64,000 nucleotides of DNA from Mycobacterium sherrisii (lineage in GTDB: Bacteria > Actinomycetota > Actinomycetes > Mycobacteriales > Mycobacteriaceae), in the NCBI RefSeq assembly GCF_002102355.1, contig NZ_LQPT01000104.1:83769-147768 (forward strand), written 5' to 3'. Every line of letters begins with the position of its first letter. The stretch's first letter is position 1. Below the pieces are notes generated by a model. The model was not told where the DNA came from. It made no database searches and was given only the letters and a program-made list of their open reading frames with translations. The position numbers were made by a program, and so were the translations under genes. Shown here in pieces: positions 1 through 8,141 of the stretch.

Positions 1-503
1 AGCTGACCGACTTGTCGGACCGGGCGATGGCCGGGCTGCGCGGACGCGAATTCGGTTATGTGTCACAGTTTCTGAACGCCCCACCGCGCACCAGCCCACT
101 GGATTTCGTGGCGGCCACCGCCCGGCGTCGCGGCATCGATCGCGCCGAGGCGCGCGAGGCGGCGGCCGAGGCCCTGCGACGACTCAACCTCGACGAGGTG
201 TTGTGGGACGTGGACTGCTCGGTGCTCTCCGGGGGGGAGCGTCAGCGGGTGAACTTGGCGGCCGGAACGGTACGCCCGCCGCGGCTGCTGTTGCTCGACG
301 AGCCGGTGTCGGCACTGGATCCGGCCAACCGGGAAGCGGCGCTGGAACTGATCGCGACGTTGACGGCGCGAAATGTCGCGGTGCTTGCGGTGTTTCACGA
401 TCTGGACGCCATCCGGCGTCTGGCATCTCGGGTGGTGCTGATGGGCGACGGGCGCGTCGTCAAAGACGGTGCACCCACCGAAATCCTCGAGGGAGCGGCA
501 TGA
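1..503 (+). CDS. phnL: PhnL-like ABC-type ATPase of the C-P lyase system, 5' end outside window
   Basis: The reading frame is open from the window edge, so the N-terminus and Walker A motif lie upstream; 166 residues are visible. Seen: a Q-loop region (YVSQFLNAPPRTSPLDFVA), an ABC signature (LSGGERQRVNLA), a Walker B segment (LLLLDEPVSALD) and an H-loop (VFHD). The AAPPRTSPLD-like segment and the directly following phnM make PhnL, the C-P lyase accessory ATPase-like protein, the best call rather than an import ATPase. Family knowledge: PhnL works with the PhnGHIJ core in making ribose-1-phosphonate 5-triphosphate. The stop overlaps the phnM start (ATGA at 500-503), indicating translational coupling. 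PhnK is the alternative. Confidence 0.82.
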   Translation, partial: LTDLSDRAMAGLRGREFGYVSQFLNAPPRTSPLDFVAATARRRGIDRAEAREAAAEALRRLNLDEVLWDVDCSVLSGGERQRVNLAAGTVRPPRLLLLDEPVSALDPANREAALELIATLTARNVAVLAVFHDLDAIRRLASRVVLMGDGRVVKDGAPTEILEGAA

Positions 504-1693
504 CGACCGAGATCTTCGAACGCACGGTAGCGCACTGGCCGCTGGCGGCCCCGCCGGCGGACTACGTGCTCGGCCACGTCCGCGCCGTGCTGCCCGACGG
601 TGTGATCGACGACGCGGTGGTGGCCATCCGCGACGGCGTCATCGCGGCCGTCGAGGCGCATCCGCCGGGACTGTCCGCCGACGTGGACGGTCAAGGGCTG
701 GTGTGTATTCCGGGTCTGGTCGACACACACAGCGACGGGCTGGAAAAGGAGCGGCTGCCGCGCCCGGGCGCGGAGCTGCCGATGGAGTTCGCGCTGCTGT
801 CCTTCGAGGGCAAGTTGCGGGCGAGCGGCCTGACGACGGTGTTCCACGGCGCCGCGTTCGAACAGAGCATGGGCCGCGGCACACCGCGCACCATCGAGGA
901 CGCCAACTTGTTCTGCGACACCATCGAGGCCCGACCGGACGGCCTGGTGGATCACCGGATCCTGTACCGCCTCGATGTCCGCAGCCCGGAAGGCCTTGCG
1001 GCCCTTCAAGACCGGCTCGATGGTCATGCAGGCATCCCGCTCGTCTCACACGAAGACCACACACCCGGGCAGGGCCAGTACGCCGAACGCGCCTATTACG
1101 AGCGCTACATGATGGGCTCGCGCGGCATGAGCGCCGAGCAAGCGGCCCGCCACGTCGACAACCTCATCGCCGAACGCAGCGGCCGGCTCGGCATCCGCGA
1201 GGAGGCGATGGCGTGGCTGACCGAGCAGGCCCGGCCGGGCCGCATCCGGTTGCTCGGGCACGATCTGACCTCGGCGGCCGAGGTCGACGAGTTGGTGACC
1301 CGCGGTGGCGCGGTGGCCGAATTCCCGACCACGGCCGAGGCGGCGCGGGCGGCGCGTGACCGTGGGCTGCCGGTGGTGATGGGCGCGCCGAATGTGCTGC
1401 GCGGGACGTCGCACAACGGCAACGCGTCCGGGCGCGAGCTGGTCGCCCGTGGCCTGGTGACCGCGATGGCGTCGGACTACCTGCCGTCGACCCTGCTAGC
1501 CGCGGCGTTCACGCTGGTCAACGACGGCATCATCGGCCCGGCCGCGGCCATCGCGCTGGTGACGTCCGGGCCGGCGGAGGTCGCGGGGCTGACCGACCGC
1601 GGGCGGCTGCAGCCCGGCTTGCGTGCGGACCTGGTGCTGCTGGCCGCCGGCCGCTGGCCGGTGGTGCGGTCGGTGTTGGTGAGCGGTCGATGA
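500..1693 (+). CDS. phnM: PhnM, alpha-D-ribose 1-methylphosphonate 5-triphosphate diphosphatase
   Basis: A 397-residue amidohydrolase-superfamily protein. The start at 500 is chosen because it forms an ATGA overlap with phnL; the same frame is open further upstream but only inside phnL. Metal-site-type motifs are visible: DTHSDGLEKE after the first beta strands, SHEDHTPGQGQY in the middle, and MASDYLPSTLLAAAF near the C-terminus, as in E. coli PhnM. Role known for the family: removes pyrophosphate from ribose-1-phosphonate 5-triphosphate to give the substrate of the PhnJ C-P lyase. It overlaps the next gene by ATGA at 1690-1693. The function call is firm; the phosphonate used is unknown. Confidence 0.9.
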   Translation: MTTEIFERTVAHWPLAAPPADYVLGHVRAVLPDGVIDDAVVAIRDGVIAAVEAHPPGLSADVDGQGLVCIPGLVDTHSDGLEKERLPRPGAELPMEFALLSFEGKLRASGLTTVFHGAAFEQSMGRGTPRTIEDANLFCDTIEARPDGLVDHRILYRLDVRSPEGLAALQDRLDGHAGIPLVSHEDHTPGQGQYAERAYYERYMMGSRGMSAEQAARHVDNLIAERSGRLGIREEAMAWLTEQARPGRIRLLGHDLTSAAEVDELVTRGGAVAEFPTTAEAARAARDRGLPVVMGAPNVLRGTSHNGNASGRELVARGLVTAMASDYLPSTLLAAAFTLVNDGIIGPAAAIALVTSGPAEVAGLTDRGRLQPGLRADLVLLAAGRWPVVRSVLVSGR

Positions 1694-2529
1694 CCCGCAT
1701 CGAGTGGCGGGTGCCCGAGCCGCAGCTACCGGCCGGCACGCACCCGGCGCTCGCCGACGCGGCTCGGGCAGCCGCGGCGGCCTTCGGTGCCGCCCGCGCC
1801 CGCTACGACCGCGCGGCCCTGGCCGAGAAAGTCCAGATGGGCGCCGACGGCACCCCGACGATGCGCCTGGACATCCTTGTCGACACCGCGGTCGCGGAGG
1901 TGGTGAATCGGCACCGGGTCAACCTGATCAGCGAGGAAATCGGCGTGATCGACAACGGGTCGGCCCTCACCTTGGTGGTCGACCCGGTCGACGGCACCGC
2001 CAACGCTGCGGCCGGTGTTCCGTTGTCGGCATTCGCCGGAGTGGTGGCCGTCGACGGCCGCGCGACCGAGGCGTTGACGTGTTGGTACGACACCGGCAGG
2101 TGTTGGCATGCGGTCGCGGGCGAGCCGGTGCCGTACCGCACCAGCGGTCGCCGAGAGCTCGACGGCGCGGCGGTCAGCCTGCTGCGACCGCATGGTGACG
2201 ACCACGCCGCGTGGTGGCGCGTGGCCAAACGGGCGGCCCGGGTGCGGATCCTGTCGACCAGCTGCCTCGAGGCGGCGCTGGTCGCGGAGGGCTCCACCGA
2301 TGCGTTCGCCGATGCCGGCTCCGACACCCACCGCATCATGGACCTGGCGGCCGCCCTGGTGATGCTGCCCGCCGCGGGTGGCGCCGTACTGGACGTGCAG
2401 GGCCGGCCGTTCGAGATCGACCACGACCTGAGCCGCCGCTGGTCGGGAGTAGTGGCAGCGACGGCCGAGCTGGCCGAAGAGTTGGCCGGCACGCTGCGCG
2501 ACGCCCAGCACAGTAAGGAGGCACCGTGA
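1690..2529 (+). CDS. inositol-monophosphatase-family phosphatase in the phn operon
   Basis: 279 residues. The family's metal-binding motifs are present: SEEIG around residue 79, DPVDGTANA around 98 (family consensus DPxDGTxN), and a C-terminal MDLAAALVMLPAAGGAV matching the WDxAAGxxLxxEAGG region. These enzymes hydrolyse phosphomonoesters with Mg2+. It is coupled to phnM on one side (ATGA) and to the HD-domain gene on the other (GTGA). From context I infer a role on a phosphorylated sugar produced by C-P lyase, such as ribose bisphosphate or a cyclic phosphate product, perhaps standing in for PhnP/PhnN. A general inositol phosphatase or a PAP phosphatase is also possible. Confidence 0.78.
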   Translation: MTRIEWRVPEPQLPAGTHPALADAARAAAAAFGAARARYDRAALAEKVQMGADGTPTMRLDILVDTAVAEVVNRHRVNLISEEIGVIDNGSALTLVVDPVDGTANAAAGVPLSAFAGVVAVDGRATEALTCWYDTGRCWHAVAGEPVPYRTSGRRELDGAAVSLLRPHGDDHAAWWRVAKRAARVRILSTSCLEAALVAEGSTDAFADAGSDTHRIMDLAAALVMLPAAGGAVLDVQGRPFEIDHDLSRRWSGVVAATAELAEELAGTLRDAQHSKEAP

Positions 2530-3059
2530 CCCTCAGCCGCGAAACGTTGGCCGCGCTGATCGACGGCCTGGCCGGTCTGCCATACGGCGGCGAGGTCGTC
2601 GACCAGCGGGCGCACGCACTGCAAACCGGTTGGCAGGCCCAACAATTCGGGGTGGACGACGAGCTGTTGCTGGCGGCCACGCTGCACGACATCGGCCGGG
2701 CGAAGCCGGTCGCCGCGCAGTGGCCGGACCTGCCCCACGAATTGTCCGGCGCCGAGTTCGCCCGCATGCACTTCGGCGCGCGTGCCGCCTGGGTCATCGC
2801 CCAACACGTGCCGGCCAAGCGGTACCTCGTCGCCACTGACAAGGACTACCGCGACCACCTCAGTCCCGCCTCGATCGCCTCGCTGCAACGGCAGGGCGGT
2901 CCCATGAGCAAGGCCGAGGCCGCCCGCTTCAGCGCTCAGCCCGGCGCGGCCGAGGCGGTCATGGTGCGACGCTGGGACGACAACGCCAAGGACCCACACG
3001 GCCCACAGCTCAGCGTGGACCGGTTGCTCGACGCGCACGACCGGTTGGCCCGGCGCTGA
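2526..3059 (+). CDS. PhnZ-like HD-domain diiron oxygenase (phosphonate degradation)
   Basis: 177 residues, GTG start overlapping the previous stop (GTGA). It aligns by eye with PhnZ along most of its length, including the stretch HVPAKRYLVA and QGGPM. All six iron ligands of PhnZ have counterparts: H30, H54-D55, H71, H94 and D151. The substrate-pocket Tyr/Glu pair of PhnZ corresponds to Y20/E23. Family knowledge: PhnZ cleaves the C-P bond of (R)-2-amino-1-hydroxyethylphosphonate oxidatively. No PhnY-type alpha-ketoglutarate hydroxylase is visible in this window, so the hydroxylating partner may be upstream or the substrate may differ (for example a TmpB-like enzyme). It is the last gene of the phn operon. 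Confidence 0.83.
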   Translation: MTLSRETLAALIDGLAGLPYGGEVVDQRAHALQTGWQAQQFGVDDELLLAATLHDIGRAKPVAAQWPDLPHELSGAEFARMHFGARAAWVIAQHVPAKRYLVATDKDYRDHLSPASIASLQRQGGPMSKAEAARFSAQPGAAEAVMVRRWDDNAKDPHGPQLSVDRLLDAHDRLARR

Positions 3060-3138
3060 AGCCCACGACAGGCGCGATTTCGCAGCTCAGCGACGATGCT
3101 GTAGCCTGGGCCGGTTGCCGACGCAGGCGACCCTCCTG

Positions 3139-3158
3139 CCACGGAACGCCCGTGGCCG
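3139..3158 (+). promoter_or_regulatory. candidate S6:S18-binding leader hairpin before rpsF
   Basis: A perfect 6-bp stem (CCACGG at 3139-3144 with CCGTGG at 3150-3155, loop AACGC) is followed at once by CCG, about 30 bp before the rpsF start. Many bacterial rpsF leaders contain a structure with a conserved CCG bound by the S6:S18 complex for autoregulation. The match here is by eye only. Confidence 0.3.
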
Positions 3159-3188
3159 CTTGAGACCAGAGGAGGTGGTGAGGTTTCC

Positions 3189-3479
3189 ATGCGTCCATAC
3201 GAAATCATGGTCATTCTTGACCCCACACTCGACGAGCGCACCGTTGCTCCGTCGCTGGAGACGTTCCTCAACGTCGTGCGCAAAGACGGCGGAACCGTCG
3301 ACAAGGTAGACATCTGGGGCAAGCGGCGGTTGGCCTACGAGATCGCCAAACACGCCGAAGGCATCTACGTGGTCGTCGACCTCAAGGCGGAGCCGGCCAC
3401 CGTGTCCGAGCTCGACCGCCAGCTCAGCCTCAACGAGTCGGTGTTGCGCACCAAGGTCATGCGCACCGACAAGCACTAA
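3189..3479 (+). CDS. rpsF: 30S ribosomal protein S6
   Basis: 96 residues, the usual length for mycobacterial S6, starting [12 protein letters not shown]. The start follows an AGAGGAGGTGG Shine-Dalgarno stretch. S6 binds S18 in the platform of the 30S subunit; rpsR lies two genes downstream. It is the first gene of rpsF-ssb-rpsR-rplI, conserved in actinobacteria. Unlike in M. tuberculosis, the gene directly upstream belongs to a phosphonate operon. Confidence 0.98.
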   Translation: MRPYEIMVILDPTLDERTVAPSLETFLNVVRKDGGTVDKVDIWGKRRLAYEIAKHAEGIYVVVDLKAEPATVSELDRQLSLNESVLRTKVMRTDKH

Positions 3480-3593
3480 ATCTGGTAGCGAGCCGCTCCC
3501 CGTCGTCGGCGCCTGTGCGTAGGCTCAGCGAGGACATGCTTATGACCGTTTCCCGTCTCCAGGCGAGAGCCAGGACGGAACCAGGAGGACACA

Positions 3594-4106
3594 GTGGCTG
3601 GTGACACCACTATCACCGTTGTTGGAAACCTGACCGCCGACCCCGAACTGCGGTTCACGCCGTCGGGCGCCGCCGTCGCGAATTTCACCGTGGCGTCGAC
3701 CCCGCGGATGTACGACCGCCAAAGTGGAGAGTGGAAAGACGGCGAGGCATTGTTCTTGCGATGCAACATCTGGCGTGAGGCGGCCGAGAACGTCGCGGAA
3801 AGCCTCACCAGGGGATCCCGGGTGATCGTCACCGGCCGGCTTAAGCAGCGTTCGTTCGAGACCCGCGAGGGCGAGAAGCGCACGGTTGTCGAGGTCGAGG
3901 TCGACGAGATCGGGCCGTCCCTTCGGTACGCCACCGCCAAGGTCAACAAGGCGAGCCGCAGCGGCGGCGGCGGAGGCGGTTTCGGCAGCGGCGGCGGTTC
4001 CCGGCAGGCGCCCCCGCAGTCCGGCGGCGCCCCGGCCGACGACCCGTGGGGCAGTGCCCCCGCGTCGGGCTCGTTCGCCGGCAGCGACGACGAACCGCCG
4101 TTCTGA
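3594..4106 (+). CDS. ssb: single-stranded DNA-binding protein
   Basis: 170 residues, GTG start after a CCAGGAGGACA ribosome-binding site. It has an N-terminal OB fold (about residues 1-115, starting [20 protein letters not shown]), a Gly/Ser-rich linker, and the acidic C-terminal tip DDEPPF that recruits repair and replication partners. Length and layout match mycobacterial SSB. It protects single-stranded DNA during replication, recombination and repair; the location between ribosomal genes is the usual one. Confidence 0.98.
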   Translation: MAGDTTITVVGNLTADPELRFTPSGAAVANFTVASTPRMYDRQSGEWKDGEALFLRCNIWREAAENVAESLTRGSRVIVTGRLKQRSFETREGEKRTVVEVEVDEIGPSLRYATAKVNKASRSGGGGGGFGSGGGSRQAPPQSGGAPADDPWGSAPASGSFAGSDDEPPF

Positions 4107-4159
4107 CCCAGAACCCGCAAATCACACAAGACGATTAGCAAACGGAAAGAAAGAAACAC

Positions 4160-4414
4160 ATGGCCAAGTCCACGAAACGGCGCCCGGCTCCGGAAAAGCC
4201 GATCAAGACGCGGAAATGCGTCTTCTGCGCCAAAAAGGCTCAAACGATCGATTACAAGGACACCACCCTGCTGCGCACCTACATCAGCGAGCGCGGCAAG
4301 ATCCGGGCACGTCGGGTCACCGGTAACTGCGTGCAGCACCAGCGCGACATCGCCCTTGCCGTGAAGAACGCCCGCGAGGTGGCCCTGCTGCCCTTCACTT
4401 CGTCGGCCCGCTGA
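4160..4414 (+). CDS. rpsR: 30S ribosomal protein S18, cysteine-containing (zinc-type) form
   Basis: 84 residues. It keeps the CVFC pair and later Cys of the zinc-binding (C+) form, so this is the zinc-replete housekeeping paralogue (rpsR1 type) and not the Zur-regulated C-minus copy. It follows ssb by 53 bp with a purine-rich AAACGGAAAGAAAGAAAC leader. S18 pairs with S6 in the 30S subunit. Confidence 0.97.
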   Translation: MAKSTKRRPAPEKPIKTRKCVFCAKKAQTIDYKDTTLLRTYISERGKIRARRVTGNCVQHQRDIALAVKNAREVALLPFTSSAR

Positions 4415-4446
4415 GCGCCGACGTCCAAACCGAAAGTACGAAAACG

Positions 4447-4905
4447 ATGAAGCTGATTCTGACGGCCGACGTCGACCATCTCGGCACCGTCGGCGAGACT
4501 GTCGAGGTCAAGGACGGGTACGGCCGTAACTTCCTGCTGCCGCGTGGCCTGGCGATCGTCGCGTCGCGCGGCGCTCAGAAGCAGGCCGACGACATTCGTC
4601 GAGCCCGCGAGAGCAAGGCCGTGCGCGACCTGGGGCACGCCAATGAGATCAAGTCCGCGATCGAGGCGCTGGGCCCGGTTTCGCTGCCGGTGAAGACGGC
4701 GGCCGATTCCGGGAAGCTGTTCGGTTCGGTGACCGCCGGCGATGTCGCTGCGGCCATCAAGAAGGCGGGCGGCCCGAATCTCGACAAGCGCATCATTCGG
4801 TTGCCCAAGGCGCACATCAAGGCTGTGGGCAACCACCCGGTCGAGGTGCGCCTGCACCCCGAAATCAACGTCGAGGTCGTCCTCAACGTCGTCGCGGATA
4901 ACTAA
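4447..4905 (+). CDS. rplI: 50S ribosomal protein L9
   Basis: 152 residues, starting [19 protein letters not shown]. The N-terminal rRNA-binding domain (first ~50 residues, [15 protein letters not shown]), long connecting helix and C-terminal domain are all present, giving the usual length. L9 binds 23S rRNA near the L1 stalk and helps maintain the reading frame. It is the last gene of the operon and is followed by a strong intrinsic terminator. No Rv0057-like gene lies between it and dnaB. Confidence 0.98.
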   Translation: MKLILTADVDHLGTVGETVEVKDGYGRNFLLPRGLAIVASRGAQKQADDIRRARESKAVRDLGHANEIKSAIEALGPVSLPVKTAADSGKLFGSVTAGDVAAAIKKAGGPNLDKRIIRLPKAHIKAVGNHPVEVRLHPEINVEVVLNVVADN

Positions 4906-4924
4906 CTCCGCGCCCTTTTCTGAC

Positions 4925-4963
4925 ATCCGGCGGCTGCCGTAAATCGGCGGCCGCCGGATATTT
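4925..4963 (+). terminator. intrinsic terminator after rplI
   Basis: A 15-bp stem with a single T-G wobble: ATCCGGCGGC at 4925-4934 pairs exactly with GCCGCCGGAT at 4950-4959, and the stem continues inward to a TAAAT loop at 4940-4944. It is followed by ATTTG. The T tract is short, as is common in mycobacteria. Confidence 0.75.
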
Positions 4964-5441
4964 GTCGTGCCTGTTAATTGTTTCCCGGGCGCCCGCGAAA
5001 TGTCTTCAACCGGCCCCGGGCTGGCGAACTCTTTCGGCGCTGTTGTCGGCGAGGCTTCTTAACCACGCCGTAACGTGGCGAAAATCTGGCTGAAAGCCAA
5101 CACGCCCGGCGCAGTAACCTGCGACGACACGCCGAGGAGATTGTTCTCCACACCAAATGTGCGGTGGTGTACTGCGCGTATCTGCGGAGATGTTGCACCG
5201 CTGCGATTTGATCCACAGGTTCTCCACAACCCACTCAACACGGGTGTCGAAGGATATGCACACGCGATGCACAGCCTTATGAACAAGGGCTCTTTCACCC
5301 ACCGGTCAGCAACGTTTACGGTCTTCCCGGCGCGAGGCTTACGGGTGCTTGTCTTCGGGGTGTGCGAGGGCCTGACCTACGCTGCGAATGTCGTCTATCG
5401 AATGTATGTTCGTATGCATGCTGCAGAGGGAGGTCGAGCCC
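4964..5441. other. 478-bp non-coding region between rplI and dnaB
   Basis: No convincing gene. A 127-codon open frame from 5075 has no ribosome-binding site, runs into dnaB in another frame and looks spurious. The stretch carries a cluster of DnaA-box-like sequences and presumably the dnaB promoter. Confidence 0.6.
5144..5228. promoter_or_regulatory. cluster of DnaA-box-like sites upstream of dnaB
   Basis: TTCTCCACA occurs at 5144-5152 and 5220-5228, both inside the same 10-mer GTTCTCCACA, and the weaker TGATCCACA at 5209-5217. They resemble the DnaA box TTNTCCACA. The position, 200-300 bp before the replicative helicase gene, suggests DnaA-linked control of dnaB; this is inference. Confidence 0.35.
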
Positions 5442-7811
5442 GTGGCGGTCTTGGATGACCGGGCGCCCGGCATGGACGCCTCACCGCCCAACGAGGAATT
5501 CAGCCGTCAACCGCCCCAAGATCTCGCCGCGGAGCAGTCGGTGCTGGGCGGGATGCTGTTGAGCAAGGACGCCATCGCCGACGTCTTGGAGAGGTTGCGG
5601 CCCGGGGACTTCTACCGCCCGGCGCACCAGAACGTCTACGACGCGATCCTGGACCTGTACGGGCGGGGGGAACCCGCCGACGCGGTCACGGTGGCCGCCG
5701 AATTGGACCGTCGCGGGCTGCTGCGTCGGGTCGGGGGCGCGCCGTATCTGCACACGCTGATCTCGACGGTGCCGACGGCCGCCAACGCCGGTTACTATGC
5801 CGGGATCGTGGCCGAGAAGGCGCTGCTGCGGCGCCTCGTGGAGGCCGGTACCCGGGTGGTGCAGTACGGCTATGCCGGCGCCGAGGGTGCCGACGTCGCC
5901 GAGATCGTGGACCGGGCGCAGGCCGAGATCTATGACGTCGCGGAGCGCCGCACGTCGGAGGACTTCGTTCCGCTGGAGGACCTGCTGCAGCCGACGATGG
6001 ACGAGATCGACGCCATCGCCTCGAGCGGGGGGATCGCCCGGGGTGTGCCCACCGGTTTCACCGAACTCGACGAGGTCACCAACGGCTTGCATCCGGGGCA
6101 GATGATCATCGTCGCGGCCCGTCCTGGAGTGGGCAAAGCGCTCGCGTTGGATACACCGTTGCCCACCCCGACCGGGTGGACGACGATGGGCGAGGTCGCG
6201 GTCGGTGACGAGTTGCTCGGCGCCGATGGCAAGCCCACGCGGGTGGTGGCCGCCACCGAGGTGATGCTGGGGCGGCCGTGCTACGAAGTGGAATTTTCCG
6301 ACGGGACCGTGATCGTCGCCGACGCAGCGCATCAGTGGTTGACCGAAACGCGCGCATCCCGGAAAGCCGCCCAAGGGGCGCTCGACAACCGCCGCTTTCA
6401 GCACCCACGCACGTTCGCGGCGGTGCGGACCACGGCAGAGATCGCCGGAAGTCTGCGTCGTGGCACGAAGGGCCACCACAGTGTGGTCAACACGCGCCCG
6501 CTGGAGCTTCCGGATCGCGAATTATCTGTCCCCGCATACACTCTGGGCGCCTGGCTTGGCGGCGGCACCAGCACCGCAGCCCAAATCGCCACGGCCGACC
6601 CGGAAATCGTGATGCGGATCGAGGCGGAAGGCGTCGACGTGGGGACGCTGCAGGCGCGGCTGCGCACCCTCGGAGTGCTTGACAACAAGCATGTTCCGAT
6701 TGAGTATCTGCGTGCCTCGCAAACCCAGCGGCGCGCCCTGCTCGCCGGATTGCTCGACAGCGACGGAGCGGTGACGGGGGGCGGGGCCGTCCAATTGGCC
6801 GTCACCGACCAACGGCTCGCCCGCGATGTCGCTGAGCTGATCGTCAGCCTTGGCTATCGCTGCCGAACGTCGACCACGCGCGGCCGCGGGCGCGCGCAGT
6901 CGTCGAGCATTGTCCACACACTGACCTTCTGCACCGACGACTCGGTATTCGGATTGCACCGAAAGGCTCTCGCGCACAAGGAGCGTCGGGCCACCGACAC
7001 CACCGAGCGGTCCGGCTCGCGCTTTATCGTGGATGTCCGTCCGATCGCGACCGTGCCGGTGCGGTGCGTCGAAGTGGACAACGACAGCCACCTGTATCTG
7101 GCGAGCAACGCCATGATTCCGACCCACAACTCGACCCTCGGACTGGATTTCATGCGGTCCTGCTCAATCAAGCACCGGATGGCCAGCGTCATCTTCTCGC
7201 TGGAAATGAGTAAGTCCGAGATCGTGATGCGGCTGCTGTCGGCGGAGGCCAAGATCAAGCTGGCCGATATGCGGTCGGGGCGCATGACCGACGACGACTG
7301 GACTCGGCTGGCGCGGCGGATGAGCGAGATCAGCGAAGCGCCGCTGTACATCGACGATTCACCGAACCTGACCATGATGGAGATCCGCGCCAAGGCGCGC
7401 CGGCTCAAGCAGAAGGCCGATCTCAAGTTGATCGTGGTCGACTATCTGCAGCTGATGACTTCGGGCAAAAAGCACGAGTCGCGGCAGGTCGAGGTGTCCG
7501 AATTTTCAAGGCATCTCAAGCTTTTAGCCAAGGAGATCGAAGTTCCGGTGGTGGCGATCAGCCAGCTGAACCGCGGTCCGGAACAGCGGACCGACAAGAA
7601 GCCGATGCTGTCCGATCTACGTGAGTCGGGGTCGCTGGAGCAGGACGCGGACATGGTGATCCTGTTGAACCGGCCGGACGCCTTCGAGCGCGACGACCCG
7701 CGTGGGGGAGAGGCCGACTTCATCTTGGCCAAGCACCGCAATGGCCCGACCAAGACCGTGACCGTCGCTCACCAGCTGCACCTGTCGCGCTTCGCCAACA
7801 TGGCGCGGTAA
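5442..7811 (+). CDS. dnaB: replicative DNA helicase DnaB precursor with intein in the P-loop
   Basis: Precursor of 789 residues. The GTG at 5442 is chosen because AGAGGGAGG lies 8 bp upstream and the product then begins MAVLDDRAPGMD, like M. tuberculosis DnaB; ATG codons from 5388 in frame would add 18 unconserved residues. The N-terminal DnaG-interacting domain begins QPPQDLAAEQSVLGG. The RecA-like domain is split after GVGK (residue 232) by a 331-residue intein and resumes STLGLDFMRS, giving a 458-residue mature hexameric helicase. Walker B (LIVVDYLQLM) and the arginine-finger region are intact. Until the intein splices out, the ATP site is broken, so splicing controls helicase activity. 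Confidence 0.97.
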   Translation: MAVLDDRAPGMDASPPNEEFSRQPPQDLAAEQSVLGGMLLSKDAIADVLERLRPGDFYRPAHQNVYDAILDLYGRGEPADAVTVAAELDRRGLLRRVGGAPYLHTLISTVPTAANAGYYAGIVAEKALLRRLVEAGTRVVQYGYAGAEGADVAEIVDRAQAEIYDVAERRTSEDFVPLEDLLQPTMDEIDAIASSGGIARGVPTGFTELDEVTNGLHPGQMIIVAARPGVGKALALDTPLPTPTGWTTMGEVAVGDELLGADGKPTRVVAATEVMLGRPCYEVEFSDGTVIVADAAHQWLTETRASRKAAQGALDNRRFQHPRTFAAVRTTAEIAGSLRRGTKGHHSVVNTRPLELPDRELSVPAYTLGAWLGGGTSTAAQIATADPEIVMRIEAEGVDVGTLQARLRTLGVLDNKHVPIEYLRASQTQRRALLAGLLDSDGAVTGGGAVQLAVTDQRLARDVAELIVSLGYRCRTSTTRGRGRAQSSSIVHTLTFCTDDSVFGLHRKALAHKERRATDTTERSGSRFIVDVRPIATVPVRCVEVDNDSHLYLASNAMIPTHNSTLGLDFMRSCSIKHRMASVIFSLEMSKSEIVMRLLSAEAKIKLADMRSGRMTDDDWTRLARRMSEISEAPLYIDDSPNLTMMEIRAKARRLKQKADLKLIVVDYLQLMTSGKKHESRQVEVSEFSRHLKLLAKEIEVPVVAISQLNRGPEQRTDKKPMLSDLRESGSLEQDADMVILLNRPDAFERDDPRGGEADFILAKHRNGPTKTVTVAHQLHLSRFANMAR
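6138..7130 (+). other. DnaB intein at the Walker A site (class 3 type, degenerate homing endonuclease)
   Basis: A 331-residue in-frame insertion between GVGK and STLGLDF. It starts with Ala, not Cys or Ser, and ends THN followed by Ser. The class 3 WCT residues are present: W67 in block B (AHQWLTET), C310 in block F (VRCVEVDN) and T329 in block G (IPTHN), so C310 is the expected first nucleophile. A LAGLIDADG endonuclease region is present. Its first motif reads LGAWLGGGT (6543-6569) with Gly142 where the catalytic Asp is expected; the second, LLAGLLDSDG (6738-6767), keeps D209. The spacing between motifs looks short. Splicing should work, but homing is probably lost. Confidence 0.92.
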
Positions 7812-8141
7812 GGGCCGCGGCGGTAGCTCGTCATCCAGGCTGGCTGGATTCACGCCACGCGGTGTTGCGGAACGCCGAGTGCCGGCCGACGATGTCACTT
7901 GGTGGTTGTGGGGTTAGCCCTATTCCGGTGCCGTGCGCGGTGGTAGAAGATTGCACCGTGGATCGACGGGGATTCCATCCACAGCAAGCGGCTCGACTGG
8001 TGGGACCGGGCTGCTGCGTGGCCCCGTCGCCCAGGAGCATGCGTCGGCGAAACTCCGATTCGAATCACCGTGCAACCCACGCATCCGTTCACAGGTGACC
8101 TCAAGCTCTCCCCTTCAACCCATTCCATGAGAGGAACCGGC
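7812..8141. other. 330-bp non-coding region before the aldo/keto reductase
   Basis: Short open frames on both strands lack ribosome-binding sites and family resemblance. The notable content is the 25-bp motif at 7907-7931, which recurs near 12.15 kb. A GATTCGAATC at 8057-8066 is not part of a tRNA fold. Confidence 0.5.
7907..7931 (+). promoter_or_regulatory. repeated GGGYTAGCCC-dyad motif, copy 1
   Basis: TGTGGGGTTAGCCCTATTCC followed by GGTGC. It matches the motif at 12148-12173 with one mismatch and one 1-bp indel, and points the same way relative to the downstream gene. It lies 210 bp before the aldo/keto reductase start. Confidence 0.45.

Noticed and set aside
5075-5458. 127-codon frame before dnaB
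   Set aside because: No Shine-Dalgarno, overlaps the dnaB start in another frame, no family pattern; probably non-coding regulatory DNA.
7907-7931. DosR box interpretation of the repeated dyad
   Set aside because: Spacing between GGG and CCC is too short for the known DosR consensus, so I leave the regulator open.
8057-8066. GATTCGAATC resembling a tRNA T-loop
   Set aside because: No acceptor, anticodon or D-arm pairing can be built around it on either strand.
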